A stretch of DNA of 64,000 nucleotides from Lepus europaeus (Eukaryota; Chordata; Mammalia; Lagomorpha; Leporidae), in assembly GCF_033115175.1 (NCBI RefSeq), contig NC_084827.1, positions 24,236,001 through 24,300,000 on the forward strand. Direction: 5' to 3'. Shown piece by piece: positions 34,481-47,499 of this stretch (positions within the stretch are counted from its first letter, which is position 1; the number at the start of each line of letters is the position of its first letter). The notes beneath the pieces were generated by a model, which was not told where the DNA came from, did not search any database, and saw nothing but the letters and a program-made list of their open reading frames with translations. Made by a program: the position numbers and the translations under genes.

Positions 34481-36290
34481 GTAAGACACTCCAGTGATCA
34501 TCTCCCCAGAGACACAAATTTGGACAGCTATTCATACACCAAACCACATTCGTGAGAGGCCACAGTGCCTTGTTTTAGTATAATAATAAGAAAAGATTTA
34601 TTTAATAAGGGAGAAAAGAAAGAATTGTCCACGTAACCACGTAACTTTTGCCCCAACTCCAATAAGTACAGAGTGGGAGAGACATATCCCCTACTTGTTG
34701 AAAGAGAGAATTAAGGCCAGACTTTAGACTTGAAACTCGGGGTCAAACCTGATGCAGTGAAATCCAGGATGTTTAGGGCCTTAGCAGGTGAAGCTCTAGA
34801 CTTTTTAGCCAGGTACTTAAAGGAGTCCTTCCAACACCCATCCCCTGAACTCAAGCAGTCAGAGTGGATGGAACAAGACCTCAACTGCTATGAAGTGAGG
34901 TAGGAAAGTAAGCAAAGAACTTTGCTTTGGAGCTCCATGCCATCCAATCAAACCCAACACTGGGAGGATCCTAACAGCTTCTATTTCCAGTGCAGTGCCT
35001 GGGTACAGAGCCTCTGGACCCACCTTGGAACTGGATGAAGAATTGTGACACCATTCAGGGACACTTATGCCCCAGCCAGCATTTCCTGTGGGAAGTTACA
35101 GCTGTCTCAGGCTGAGTCCATCTCAGCAACGGGCAGCCCAGAGTAGTATGGGCCTAGATCCCAACTCTACCTTGTACAGATCTGAGAAGGCTGTGGGCTC
35201 TGGATGTGATCTGATATTGCAGGGTTGATGACCACAGGACTGCGCAAACCACAGGCAACACAACACAGAGGAAATAATTGCTTGAGTAAAGAAAGGGAGG
35301 TGGGTAAAGAGTCTGTGCATCTGATGGAGAATTGCAAGGATGAGCAACACTTTTCAGACACTCCTTTAGTCCATTTGGTACAACCCACAAATAGTGGACT
35401 TGGGACAGACATGAAATAGGAGTACCCTCTAGTGATAAAATAGTTATAATACGCTAATATCAGGATCATGTCAAACCCCAATGTAGGGTGCCATCTAGTG
35501 CTGAAATAGCAGACATATCAACAGAAATGCTAAGAATTCTTGAAAGGATAAGCACAAAACCAGATATTAAAGGCTGGAATAAATACCCTGTCCCTCAATC
35601 ACAGGCAACATCAAATGTCACCAAACATCAAGAAGTTTCAGGGAAGCATGACATCAGCTAATGAAAAAAATAAGGTGTCAGAAATGGAATGTTTAGCGCA
35701 TTTGGCAACTGATATCTGCAAACTCTGAAAAGGAGAATTCAAAAAGACTGTTTTAAATAGGCACAACAAATGTCAAGAAACAACTCAACACTGTAACACA
35801 GATTTAATAGAGCAATTGATGTAATTTGTAAAAAAAAAATCAAACATAAATTCTTGAGCTAAAAATACACTCAGCAAAAACTAATAACATAGTAGAAGGC
35901 ATTAATAACAGAATAAATCAAACTGAAGAAATAATTAGTAAGCTCCAGGAGAAGCTACACAAATATGGAGGAGGAAAAGGGAGGAAGGAAGAAGAGGAAT
36001 GAAAAGACTGTATAGGGATTTTGGAACAGGAGTAAAATTGCAAATACTTTGGTGATTGAGGTAAAAAAGGGATTTGAGAATAACAAAAGTGTTTAAAACA
36101 TTTAAAGAGATAATAATAGAAAACTTCCAAAATTAAAGAAAAATACAACTATTAAGGTTCAGAAATTTCAAAGATCACCAGTCAGAATCAATTCAACCAT
36201 GTATATCCCAAAATTTATTATAATCACGTCTGCTAAGTGTTAAGATAAAGAGGAACGAGTCAAGGCAACAAGGGAAAAGAAACAATGAAC
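34481..36290 (+). mobile_element. ancient L1/HAL1-like 5'UTR-ORF1 relic
   Basis: 'cactccagtgatcatctccccagagacac' and 'aatttggacagctattcatac' near 34490-34540, then a GC-richer leader, then from about 35500 coiled-coil-coding-like sequence ('attaataacagaataaatcaaactgaagaaataattag', 35902-35939) typical of old ORF1. No open frame remains. The family name is from memory of old L1M/HAL1 features. Confidence 0.45.
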
Positions 36291-36505
36291 ATGATATTTT
36301 TTCATGTGCCTGTTGGTCATTTTGATTTCTTTTGAAAAATACCCATTTAAGTCCTTTGCCCATTTCTTAACTGGTTTGCTATGTTTTGTTGTTGTTGAAT
36401 TTCTTGATCTCTTTATATATTCTTATTATTAATCCTTCATCAATTATATAGTTTGCAAATAGTTTCTCCCATTCTGTCAGTTGCCTCTTGGTCTTATGAG
36501 TATTT
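36291..36505 (-). mobile_element. old L1 ORF2 fragment, antisense
   Basis: 'catgtgcctgttggtcattttgat', 'cccatttcttaactgg', 'tctccattctgtcag'-like and 'ttgcctcttggtctt' are in the order expected for antisense L1 ORF2 3' half. Confidence 0.75.
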
Positions 36506-36727
36506 CACAGCATAAAAATGATAAGGATTTTAAATGTTTTTGCTCTAAAGAAATGATAAATGCTGAATTTTATGTGGTAAAATTAAATGATAACTATTTG
36601 AGGAGATAGTTATGATCACCCTGACTTGAACATTTCAAAATGTTTACATATATATCAAAATGTTAATGGTACCCATAAATATATATAACATATATATTAG
36701 TTTAAAGATAAATTAATTTTTAAAAAT

Positions 36728-37568
36728 AATTGACCTGAGCAGTATTCCATTATGTATGTACACCACTTTTTTTTTATCTAGTCATCAAGTGGTGGACATC
36801 ATGTTCTTTCCATATCTTAACTATTGTGAATTGAGCTGCTATAAACATGCGAGTTCAGGTGACTCTTAAATGCTGATTTCACTTCCTTTGGATATATTCC
36901 CAGGAGTGGATAGCTGACTAATAGAATTGCCATACTTTTTCCATAAATGACTGTGCCAGTATACACAGCCATAAGAAAGGATGAAATCCTGACATTTGCA
37001 ACAAAATGAATGCAACTGGAGATCATTATGCTAAATGAAATAAGCCAGGCCTATAAGGAAATAAATATCACCCAATTATTCTCTTATTTGTAGTAGTTAG
37101 TAAGTATAGATTTACTATAGATTTAATAATTGGTGATTATTTTTAAATTTATTATATATGAGTAAAATGTACATCTTTTCATTTGGTTATTGTTTGTAGC
37201 CCTTGCCTATATTCCCGCTGAACTATGGTCTTTTAACTTTTTACTTGTTGAAATCTTATTTAGTGGGGCATTAAGACTTTGACTATATTGTAAGTTAAAA
37301 ATATGTTCTCTCAAAACTTAAAAAGGAAGGAAGGGATGAAGGAGAGACATGGAAAGAAAGGAAAAGGAGGGGAGGGCAATGAGATGAGGGAAGAAGGAAG
37401 GGAAGTGTAATATTCTTAGAATTGTATCTATGAACTACATTTAATCTGTTCCCTTTGTGTTAATGTCACATTAACATGAGAATTGATGACAATTGTAATT
37501 ATCATGCATTTTCTGTGACCATGAGAATCTAAAGTATTAATAAATTCTTTTAAAAAAGAATTGACCTG
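36728..37568 (+). mobile_element. 5'-inverted, truncated old L1 with TSD
   Basis: TSD AATTGACCTG at 36728-36737 and 37559-37568. 36738 to about 36958 is antisense ORF2 ('gagcagtattccattatgtatg', 'tcacttcctttggatatattcccagg'). About 36959-37090 is sense ORF2 end ('agccataagaaaggatgaaatcctgacatttgcaac', 'atgctaaatgaaataagccagg'), then 3'UTR with an A-rich purine tract and a tail at 37551-37558. The two arms meet head to head at adjacent positions of the consensus, the twin-priming signature. Confidence 0.85.
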
Positions 37569-39380
37569 TCTTCTCATTTAGGAAAATGCTTAATTTTCTA
37601 GTAACTTTGATTGATCATAGACCTAAATGATAATCAAGGTTTGAACTTCATCATTTTTATAATAAGATAAAATATCACTTCTTTTGTATTCTGTATACCA
37701 AACTCTTAGATAAAAATAATAATAAATTAAATGACCCCATTATTTAAGCAAATTTAATTTTGTTTACCAAAAATACATTTCCCTGAACTTCTTTGAATAT
37801 ATTAACTAGACAATCCCTATTCTTACATTTCACAGTGCACAGGTTATTATTTTCATGTCTTTAACCTGTTATTTCTGGGCTTAATCACTGTATTTTCTAT
37901 GTATCACAATGAATTCAATTATTGTCTATCCTGAATAGCATATCCAGTACATAGAAAAAATTTTATATGTATGAAAAGTATTTAATGAATAAATATCTAG
38001 CTCAGCTCTTTCTTGTTATTTGTGTTTGATTAATAAAACCAAGTAATAGGTAGTAAGTTTTATATTGTTGTAATGAAAAAAACCTTGGATTTTATGGAAT
38101 TTTCCTGGGAATTGTGGCAGAATTGGTACTTTTATCCATTGATGGTGCATTGATATGTGTGCTGAAGGACAATAAATATCCATCACATGTATATGTATGC
38201 ATGTATCATGTAGTGTGGGTACATTGTCCTTCTGGTCTTTGCAAACTACACTCACTTGGTAGTCGACCCAAGCATCATGTCCACTCTCTGAAGGTGTACA
38301 TATATCAGATTGAATAGCTCCACATTTCTCCTCAAAACGATTTACAGTTTAGACAAATGTTTCTGATGGCTGGAATTTTCCTAGGTCATCCTTTTACACC
38401 ATCATTGACTCTGTAAAATGGTTTTTTGACCAACAAAACACCAATTTTCCTGAAGAAAGCATTGATACTGAGAAAGTTACATAACCTGTAACATCTAGGA
38501 AATTGGTGAAATATAAAGTTTCGTTTATCTGATTCTATAGGTTTAGCATTGGCTCATTACTTATAAAATGATGATAACAATACCATGCAATTCAGAGTAT
38601 GACAATGCAGATTATATTTATACAGGTCAAGCTCTGAAAGCAAATTCTTAGTTGTAAGTTACATAAAATACATTCCAGTTGTATGTACCTAACCTGACCA
38701 TGTACACTGACTGAACCTGAAATAGGACAACAACCTAGGATGAAATAAAGAGGTGCATCATGCTAGTAGTCATTATTAACTGTTTGTTTAGACGAAGTGT
38801 AATCAATAAAAGATGACAGTGGTATCACTAAATATTTGGCAACTTTTATTTGTTTTTTCCCCCATGACTTCACCTTGCCCTATTTTTGAGTGTTGTATTT
38901 ACACTTAGACTGTCTTATATTACTGAAGCATCCTCAGTAAGTTCACTTACAACCAAACAAACAAAAAAAGTAGCACTATTCTTCCAAACAAAAGAGAATC
39001 ACGTGTGGAGTTGTTGAGATATTATGCAAGATTTTAATGTGGTTTTATAAGTTACTTTCTCAATGGAAATGTTCTTTGCGAGACGGGAGAAGAGTTGTGT
39101 CCTTTTTTTTTTTTTTTTCTAAGAATTGTCCAAGTCTAGGTAGAAAGCCAGACAAGAGGAAGCGTAATGCTAATGATGATATTCTAAAATGTTCAGATAT
39201 GTAAGATGGGAGAATAAAGAATCAAAACAGGGCTCACGTGAGCATGAGAAGCCCTGTGATTGAAACCACAGGGGAAAAAAGCTGCATGGCCAAGTCAAAG
39301 GAAGCCAGGTCCAGGAAGATGGCATAAATTATGGTATAAATTCATCCATGGATGACATCATAAATTTTTGGAGCCAGTGT
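37569..39380. other. intergenic sequence, nothing recognised
   Basis: AT-rich; no gene seen. A short T15 run is at 39103-39118. Confidence 0.5.
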
Positions 39381-39698
39381 GGCTAGTGCTGTGGCTCAGT
39401 GGTTTGAAGCCTTGGCCTGCAGCACCGGCGTCTCATATGAGCACTAGTTTGAGTCCTGGCCACTCCACTTCTGATTCATCTCCCTGCTAATGTGCCCAGG
39501 AAAGCAGTGAGGGTGGTCCAAATGTTTCGGTGCCTGTACCCACTTGGAAGACCTGGAGGAGTCTTCTGGCTCTTGGCTTCAGCCTGGCCCAACCCTGGTC
39601 ATTGTAGACATTTGGGGAGTGAATCAGCAAATGGAAGGTTTCTCTCATCTCTCCTTCTCTACCTCTGCCTTTAAATAATAAGTCAAAAAAAAAAAAAA
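39381..39698 (+). mobile_element. CSINE, older copy
   Basis: Head GGCTAGTGCTGTGGCTCAG, middle 'gagtcctggccactccacttctg', block 'ttggggagtgaatcagcaaatgg', and an A14 tail at about 39685-39698. Confidence 0.88.
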
Positions 39699-40640
39699 GC
39701 TCTGGGGCCAAATCATAAGTCATTAAAAAGAAAAGGTGGGAAGCACCAAAGAATTCCAATCAGCCTACCATGTGGTTCTCAAAGGAGGCAAAATGCCACC
39801 CAACAAGATAACTTTCATAAATTTCATAGGAGTTCAACATTCAGCAGTGGCAAGGTAGCAGGATTATATCAGATTAAAGTTACTTAAATACTCCAAAGAG
39901 CAGTGTGAAGACCAACTTTAAAGTTAAAAAATAGGTTTTTTTTTTCCACTGAACTAAGAGAAGCATCTTTAGTTGTAAATTTCATCTTGGAGCGAGTTTG
40001 ACAAAGTAGACCAAGAGGGGGTGATGGAGGAGGACATAATGAGAGAGAAGGGAAAAGAAAAACATAGGAAAACAGGAAGAGAAGGAATGGAAAAGACCAA
40101 GAGATTAAGGAGAGAGAACTCTACCAGTAGAAAAAGCAGCATTAATTGTTTTAGTTTGCCTACCTGCACTTAAGAACACAACATTACCTAGTTCTCTCCA
40201 GAATACTTTCTTCCCTGATGATGAATTGAATCAAAGGAGAATGTGGTGGTGGTGGTGGTGATATCTGGAGATCAGCCATAAGTCATATGAGAAGTAGCTC
40301 TGTATCAGGGAGCCAGAAGAGTCAGTGGCAAAAGTGGCTGTGATTTTCACTTTTTGGCACATTATTATTTTCTTCAGTGTCTTTATTTCTAGAGAATAAT
40401 GCATGTGAATACCATCTCCAACTAGAACAGTCTTATCTCTTTTATTTTATTTGATCCTCATAATTACTCTGTGAAATACTTAGGGAATGATATATTATTT
40501 TTTGCTTTCTTGAAAATATAAAAATTGAGATAAATGATCATTACAAATTAATTGATCATGAGTTATATAGACATATATATGTATATATTTTAATTTCCAC
40601 ATATATGGGAAATTATATGGGAGGTTTTTGCTAGATATAT
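39699..40640. other. intergenic sequence with a possible MIR trace
   Basis: A (GGT)n run at 40240-40260 and a MIR-like 'tttgatcctcataattactctgtgaaata' at about 40450. No gene. Confidence 0.4.
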
Positions 40641-40982
40641 TATTTTGGTTAATTCCTAACTTGGTTCTGTTTTTGTCAGAGAATACACTTCATATGATGT
40701 TTACTGTTTTAAATTTACTGAAATGCCTTACAGTCTAGCTGGATGGATCTACTGTGTGAGCCTTAAAAGAATGCGTACTTTTCAGTGGCTGAGTGTATAG
40801 TGTCTACACAAATCAATTAGATTTCAGCTATATACTGATTTATGTCTAGTTGCTTTATTAATTATCAAATTACAATGTTAAGATCTCCTGGGGTGACATT
40901 TGGTAGAGTTAAGACTATGCTTAGGATGTTTGCATCACATATTGAAGGGTCTCTGTTAATGTCCAATCTCTGCTCCTGTTTT

Positions 40983-41190
40983 CAGCCTCTTGGTAGTGTG
41001 CACCCTGGGAGACAGCAGATGATGACCGAAGTAATTGTGTCTCCACCACTCACATGGAAGACCTGGATTGAATTCTAGCTCCTGATTTTGGACTAGTACA
41101 TCTCCGATTGTTGCATGGAATTTGGGGGAATAATAAAGCAAGAGATCTCTCTGTCTCTCTGTCTCTACCTGCCTTCAAGAAATAGAAGTT
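40983..41190 (+). mobile_element. CSINE 3' part, old
   Basis: 'gtgtgcaccctgggagacagcagatgatg', 'tggaagacctggattgaattc', 'agctcctgattttgg' and a CT-rich tail; head missing. Confidence 0.75.
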
Positions 41191-41385
41191 TTTATGCAAT
41201 GTCTCTTACTATGTGAAATCAATTAGTTCTTTTTTAATTGATGTTTTGGTTTTTGCTTCATGCACTTCAAAACTCTGTGATAGGGACATATACATTTAAA
41301 TTATTCTTCCTGATAAATTGTTTCTTCTATTATGAAATATCCCGCTTTATTTCTAAAACCATTTGTCTTGAAAACCTTAAACTGA

Positions 41386-41697
41386 GGGTGAGAGTAAAAG
41401 AGAAAAGACAGAGAGTCAGAAAGAGAGAGAGAGAGTCAGAGAGAGAGAGAGAGAGATCTTCCATCTGCTTGCTCACTCCCCAAATGCCTGCCACAGCCAA
41501 GGTGGGACCAGGTTGAAGTCAAGAGCCAGAAACTTCATGGGGCCCAAGCACTTGACCCATAATCTGCTGTTTCCAAGTGTACATTAGCCAGAGCTGAATT
41601 AGAAGCAGAAGTGTTGGGGTTCCAAAGGGCACTCCAAAATGGGATGCATGCATCTTAAGATGGGGCTTAACCTGCTGCGCTGCACTGCCCATCCCAC
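41386..41697 (-). mobile_element. CSINE, antisense, old
   Basis: AG-rich tract (41400-41456), 'atcttccatctgcttgctcactccc', and head complement 'aacctgctgcgctgcactgcc'. Confidence 0.8.
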
Positions 41698-42011
41698 TGA
41701 AAACATTCTTATCATGTTTAATTAGCTACTCTCATCTTCTCATGCTCACTGTATAGTGTATCTTTTTCCATCCATATGCTTTTATAATACTTTGTAAATT
41801 TTCACTTTCAATTACTTTTTAACAATTCACTGTGATCTGTTGATACAAGTCTAAGAACATAATGATATTTCCTTCCTCCCTCCTTTCCCCTTCTCTCCTC
41901 CCACTCTCTTGTCTTTTCTCTTTTTTTTTCAGTTTTTGAGATAAAATATTTTAAAATTACTTATAGTAAAAAGGCTTACTCTTTATGCTCTTTATGCATT
42001 TTTTTTAAAAA

Positions 42012-42326
42012 AAGATTTACTTATTTAAGAGGTTGAAGGTATTTTTTTCTGCCCAGGGCCATTTGAATATTTATAACATCATTCTTGGGCCATGTGAAAT
42101 TATCAACTTAAAAATTAGCCTGCTATAGATTTATTGAATTTTGAGTACCTCTTGCCGCTGCCTTGGCAGAGTCCAAGCACCTGGGCAGTAATCTGCTGCC
42201 TTCCCAGGCACATTAGTAGGGAGCTGGATTGGAAACAGAGCTGTCAGGACTCAAACAAGTGTTCCAGTATGGGCTCCCAGAATCGCAAGCAGCTGTTTTA
42301 ACCCACTGCACCACAACGGCAGACCT
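42012..42326 (-). mobile_element. CSINE, antisense, old, internally altered
   Basis: The tail 'aaaaaaagatttacttattta' at 42013 and the 5' half at 42160-42326 ('agcacctgggcagtaatctgctgcc', 'aacccactgcaccacaacgg') are clear; the middle (about 42040-42155) does not match. Confidence 0.7.
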
Positions 42327-43772
42327 GTATGCCATTTAAAATATATATCCAGAAAGCCCAGAGGTACTCAGTGTGTCACAAGGAAGATCCTGGACTAGAG
42401 GCAGGTATGACTGTTAGGGAGGGAAGCAGGTAGGCAGGTGGGCAGCTAGCACGTTGCCAAAGATTATTATTGTGTGTACATTATTCTAAGTCAATTTTAT
42501 TTATTTGAAATGAGATTTTCTTTATATTATATCATATCAAGTGATTAAAAAATAATAACAAAGCTGCAACAGGAGAAATGAACATATTCACCTCAACCAT
42601 GCAATCTCTTTTCTTTATCACAAAAAAGTAAACTTTCAAACTACAACAATCATTTTGTGTTTAAACTCACTGATGAATTGTAATGGTCCAATGGTCCAAA
42701 ATTTTAACTTAGAATACAAGGCTCTGACTACCTGGCTGTTTTCTTTAGTGCTTGATGTCATTAAAATCTGCTGACCCACCCTCATCCTCCAGATCTACCT
42801 TGAATTCTCTAAACCCCCTAAGCTCTGTTTTTTTATCCAAGTCATTGTGCTTGCTATTCAGTCTGCCCAGTAAGTCTTTCCCCTTCTCAAGCCAAGGCTG
42901 AATATTATCTCTTGCCTTTTGTGTTCTGGATTATAAAGGTATTCAACTAGGCTCTCAAAAAATAATGAATAATTGAAAATACTGATACAGGAGTTTGGAG
43001 GTAGCTGAAAATAAACAAGCAGATAATTTTTGCTTTTACTGGAAAAATTTATTAGAAATATAATTCCCTGGTTTGATTTTTAGCATTTCAACCTCTGGGC
43101 TCAAGCAGAAATATGAGCTTGGTGTTCTGAAAGTAAACCATTAATATTATAATCACTCTTTTCATCCAAGCTTTAAAAGCATTTTTCAAGTATAATCCTG
43201 TTTAGTGGGAATAGGAGTTCAGAATTCTGCCTTTTATAAACATCTTTTGCTTATATAGCAAGCATTTCCCTAGAAATACACCGGAATGTTCTTCTCCCAG
43301 GAATGGAGGTTTACAGAAGAATTTGGATAATTTTCAAGGCACTCTAAGCTTTGTGGGAAAACTTTCACAGAGTTGGCTTAACACTAACAGCACTGTGCTG
43401 TATATAATCAAGCACTAGCCAATCCATTTTTGAGGGAGTGAATCTCAGGAGCCAAGGAGATTTGTGATTCTTCTAAATCCATTCTATAAGCCTTGGGACT
43501 AGGACTCTGATCTTCTGACTTTCTATAATTCCATTTTACTAAAAATCACACAGAAGAAATAAGTAATTTTGGAGAACACTCAAGCCATGTTCACTTGTGT
43601 TTTCCCTGTACCTTTGAACTGTTAACTTATGTTTTCTTGGGAGAGGTTTATCAATCCGATTTAGAAAATAATTGAATGTTGGGGTGATATATTCCTCACT
43701 CCTTACTGGCTAGATTGCTTTGGACAGATCACTATCACCCCCTAAATATCAGTTTCTTTCTTTTTTTTTTTT
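42327..43772. other. intergenic sequence, nothing recognised
   Basis: No gene seen. Confidence 0.5.
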
Positions 43773-44096
43773 GCAAAGATTTATTTATTTATTTGAAAGT
43801 CAGAGTCACACAGAGAGAGGAGAGGCAGAGAGACAGAAAGGTCTTCCATCTGATCGTTCACTCCCCAAATGGCCACAACGGCCGGAGCTGGGCCGATCTG
43901 AAAGCCTGGAGCCAGGAGGTTCTTCCGGGTCTCCCACGTGGGTGCTGGGTTCCAAGGACTTGGGCCATCTTCTACTGCTTCCCCAGTCATAGCAGAGAGC
44001 TGGATGGGAAGTGGAGCAGCCGGATCTCGAATCAGCACCCATATGGGATACTGGTGCTTCAGGCCAGGGCGTTAACCCGCTGCACCACAGCACCGG
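43773..44096 (-). mobile_element. CSINE, antisense, full length
   Basis: Tail at 43780-43800, AG tract, 'ggccacaacggccggagctggg', and head complement 'gctgcaccacagcaccggcca' at 44077-44097. It directly abuts the sense fragment that follows. Confidence 0.94.
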
Positions 44097-44254
44097 CCAG
44101 ACTCCTGGCTCCTGGCTTCGGATTGGTACAGTTCCGGCCATTGTGGCTGATTGGGGAGTGAATCATCAGATGGAAGACCTCTGTTCCTCTCTCTGCCTCT
44201 CTTCTCTCTATGTAACTCTGACTTTCAAGTAAAATAAATAAATTTTTAAAATAA
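44097..44254 (+). mobile_element. CSINE 3' half, sense, fused head-on to the preceding antisense copy
   Basis: Starts abruptly at 'actcctggctcctggcttcgg' and runs to the tail 'ctgactttcaagtaaaataaat'. It is the inverted complement of 43787-43935. Confidence 0.92.
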
Positions 44255-46181
44255 AAGAAAAATACCTGTTTAAAAAAAAAGTTTGGTATTTCAAAGCAAA
44301 TTCTTGAGACTATATCATTTCAATGATAAGTATTCTCATATTCACTTTGCTGTACATCTTAATATATAAGATATTCTGATACATGGATATGTATCATAAT
44401 TTATTTTACCAGTTCCCCATTGGTACATATATGTTGTTTCAACAGTGTAATTCTTTTGAAAAAGAATTATTTGTAAAGCATTATCTTCCTTTTTTGTCTT
44501 TCCATGATGTATGTTTGCCAGTTATCTACAGAATGTATTCCTTTATGTGTTGCATGACAAGTAATCAACTTGTCTACCTGGAAACACTGAGGAAAGAGAA
44601 GCTGTTTCCATGTGAATCCTTTGTAATGCACAGTAACTTGATCATGGCAGATTCATTACTCAGTGAAAAAGTGATCTTTGTTTTGAGCCATTGTGGAGAT
44701 ACTAAAACACTATGTCTTTGATTTTCATAATCAGCATGTTCTGATATCAATATGTTTTAGAAAAAGAGTCATTTGTATCTTAATATAGACTTTGCCCCAT
44801 TATAGTACACATGTTGAAGAAGGCAGTGCATATGACTCAATGGAGAAGAGTTATCTGCTTTATATTTGATGATATCAGTTAGAAATTGTGCAAAACAAGT
44901 GTTGACGACAACCAGTCTTCACAGGGATAGTCTCATATCAGCATTTCATCAGTCCTGTAGATGTTGCACAAAGACTGTACCAGCTGTGTGACGGGAAAGG
45001 AGTCTGTGTATTAAAGTAGCCATATTCTGCAAGGCATAGCCCGAGATATATTCAGAGATTAAATCTTCATTTAGAATAATTTTCATGGCCAAAAGTTTTT
45101 CAAGTATGAAGGCTCTGTCCTGCTAATATTTTTTATTTCCCTTGTGGAGTTTTGAGTCATGCATTGATGAGTTCCCTAAAAATATGCTTAGACTTTGGAT
45201 TATAGAAATATTTGATGACAGGTTTTGAAACCAATAACCAGTAATCTTACTTAATATTAGAAATATAAAAATATAAAGAGTTACTGTTTTCTCAAATCTC
45301 TGGTCACAAACTGAAAATACAAGGAATAAAAATGTGTTGTTCTAATATCTCACAATGCTCCTATCATGCCCATTCTTTCGTTACAGCAATAGATTGATGA
45401 AATATCATGAGTTGTGTCTTTGAATCCTCATCCCACAGGCTTTCTAAGTTGATGAACTTTCTGTGGAGTCAGCAGGAGTTTTGTGTTTAAGGATATATCT
45501 GAGACAGGAGAGAATGATTCTACCACACCAGATATATGATGGCCTCCTCGGGAAATTTCTGGAAATTCAAATAAAAGAAACCACTATGGGCTAAAGATAA
45601 TTTTGACAGGTAGTGACTCTTCTTCTTTTTTTTTTTCATATAAATTACCCTAGGATTGCATGTGCTTTTTCTTTCTCAAAAGGAATTTTTTAATAAAGAG
45701 GCCCTTTGGCTACATTGGCTGACATTTTCTAAATTCTTTTGAACTGACATTTTATTCTAACAAAGATATAATAAATGCTTAAATTATTTTAAGGTCACAT
45801 AAGAGAGTTTGGGCATTTGGATTAAAATTATGCTGTTAAGTCCTTACACATCATGAAAAAAAATTTGAAAGAAAAAGCATTGTTATCAAGTAATGTATAA
45901 AAATTCTTTGTCCTAATTTTGTTTACTTCCATAGCTTTGGATTTAATCAAGATGATGCTTGTGAATGTTAGGGGAAAGAATCAACAACTGCCTCTGATAT
46001 AATCATGATCATTTAATTCTCCCAATAGCATACCTAGCCATACAGAAAATAATGACAGAACATGGGAAGCAATATATAGGACTGCTCTATACTAAGCTTA
46101 GCATTGGTTGACTCTATTATGGATCATAAACCAAATAGATACAATTTAAACAGTTAAATTTCTGTGCATTTATTCTGTATT
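44255..46181. other. intergenic sequence, no gene recognised
   Basis: AT-rich. The 44383-44721 reading frame (112 codons) is the longest but has no recognisable domain, and its first part ('atgtatcataatttattttaccagttccccattgg') looks like an old repeat. Not called as a gene. Confidence 0.45.
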
Positions 46182-46536
46182 GAAATAAATGTTAAGGGGT
46201 TGGCACTGTGGCTCAGCAGGTTAAAGCCCTGGCTGCAGCCGGCATCTCATGTGGGCGCCAGTTCTAGTCCCGGCTGCTCCTCTTCCAATCCAGCTCTCTG
46301 CTATGGCCTGGAAAAGCAGTGCAGGATGGCCCAAAGCCTTGGGCCCCTGCACCCACGTGGGAGACCCAGAAGAAGCTCCTGGCTCCTGGCTTCAGATCAG
46401 CGCAGCTCTGGCCATTGCGGCCATCTTGGGAGTGAACCAGCAAATGGAAGACCCCTCTCTCTGTCTCTACCTCTCTCTGTAACTCTATCTTTCAAATAAA
46501 TAAAATAAATCTTAAATAAAAGGAAAGAAATGTTAA
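46182..46536 (+). mobile_element. CSINE, full length
   Basis: TSD GAAATAAATGTTAA (46182-46195) and GAAAGAAATGTTAA (46523-46536), one mismatch. Confidence 0.95.
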
Positions 46537-46554
46537 AATAATAGCCATAATAAT

Positions 46555-46735
46555 AACGAATACTGGTTGAGGGCTCAATATATGCCAGCATTGATCAAAG
46601 AGCTTTACACTCATTGTCTCTTTTCATCATCACCCTAACCCTATGAGGTGAGTGTCATTATCAATTAACTATATTGCTCAGGGACACAAGGTGGTGGAAG
46701 GAATTGGGTTGCCAACACTGATCCCAGCATTATTT
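46555..46735 (-). repeat. MIR-like ancient SINE, antisense
   Basis: 'gagggctcaatatatgccagcattgatcaaagagctttacactcat', then 'accctatgaggtgag', 'gctcagggacacaaggtgg'. This is the motif order of antisense MIR. Confidence 0.6.
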
Positions 46736-46750
46736 TTCAAAATATTTCTT

Positions 46751-46965
46751 AAAGTTTTAAACTGTTGAAGTATTTATACTAAATTGATCTTCTGTATATA
46801 AATAGAATTGAAAATGAATCTTGATGTGAATGGAAGGGGAGAGGGAGCGGGAGAGGGGAAGGTTGCGGGTGGGAGGGAAGTTATGGGAAGGGGAAGCCAT
46901 TGTAATCCATAAGCTGTATACTGGAAATTTATATTCATTAAATAAAAGTTAAAAAAAAAGTTTTA
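46751..46965 (+). mobile_element. severely 5'-truncated L1 3' end with TSD
   Basis: About 200 bp of L1 3'UTR (46760-46950) with the G-rich tract and ATTCATTAAATAAAAG end. TSD AAAGTTTTA at 46751-46759 and 46957-46965. Confidence 0.92.
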
Positions 46966-47244
46966 TTTACTTGAAAGGCAAAGTGACAAAGCTATTCCAT
47001 CTGCTGATTCATTCTCCAAATAACCATAACTATCAGGGCAGGGCCAGGCCAAAGCCAAGAGCCAAGAACTCCAACTGTGTTTCCCACATGGAAGACAGGG
47101 TCCCAAACACTTGGTCCATCCTTCCAGGTGCATCAGTAGGGAGCTTGATTGGAATTCAAGCAGTCCAGAATGAAACCAGACCTTAGATATGGGATGCTGG
47201 CATTCAAGCAGTATTATAACTTGCTGCACCCCAGTGCTGGCCCC
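46964..47244 (-). mobile_element. CSINE, antisense, abutting the L1 tail
   Basis: Tail 'ttttatttacttgaaaggc', no long AG tract, 'ttcccacatggaagacag', head complement 'accccagtgctggcccc'. Confidence 0.82.
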
Positions 47245-47499
47245 AGTCTGAGCATTCTTAACCAGTATGTGCCACAGTTTCTCTCAACAGAACCTACTAT
47301 GTTGCACATAGTTACAGAAGGCTATTCATTGTGGTCATGACTTGTAATAGTAGGGAGTTCAGATTGAGGTAAATATTCACTGATAGAAAAACTATTGAAT
47401 GGATTATATGCATTCTAATATTTAAACTTGCTTGTGCCAAACTTCCAATTGCATAAAATCTATAGAAATACTCAAAATGCATAATCATTTGTTATTTTA

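Larger units (their letters stand above)
40641..41870 (-). mobile_element. old L1 ORF2 relic, antisense, interrupted by SINEs
   Basis: Segments 40640-40980, 41190-41385 and 41700-41870 show antisense L1 endonuclease-region word order ('aatcaattagatttcagctatatac', 'gatagggacatatacatttaaattattcttcctgataaattg', then 'cccgctttatttc'). Highly diverged; the call is tentative. Confidence 0.5.

Noticed and set aside
44383-44721. 112-codon ORF
   Set aside because: No domain, no codon bias contrast with flanks, and its first part resembles an old dispersed repeat.
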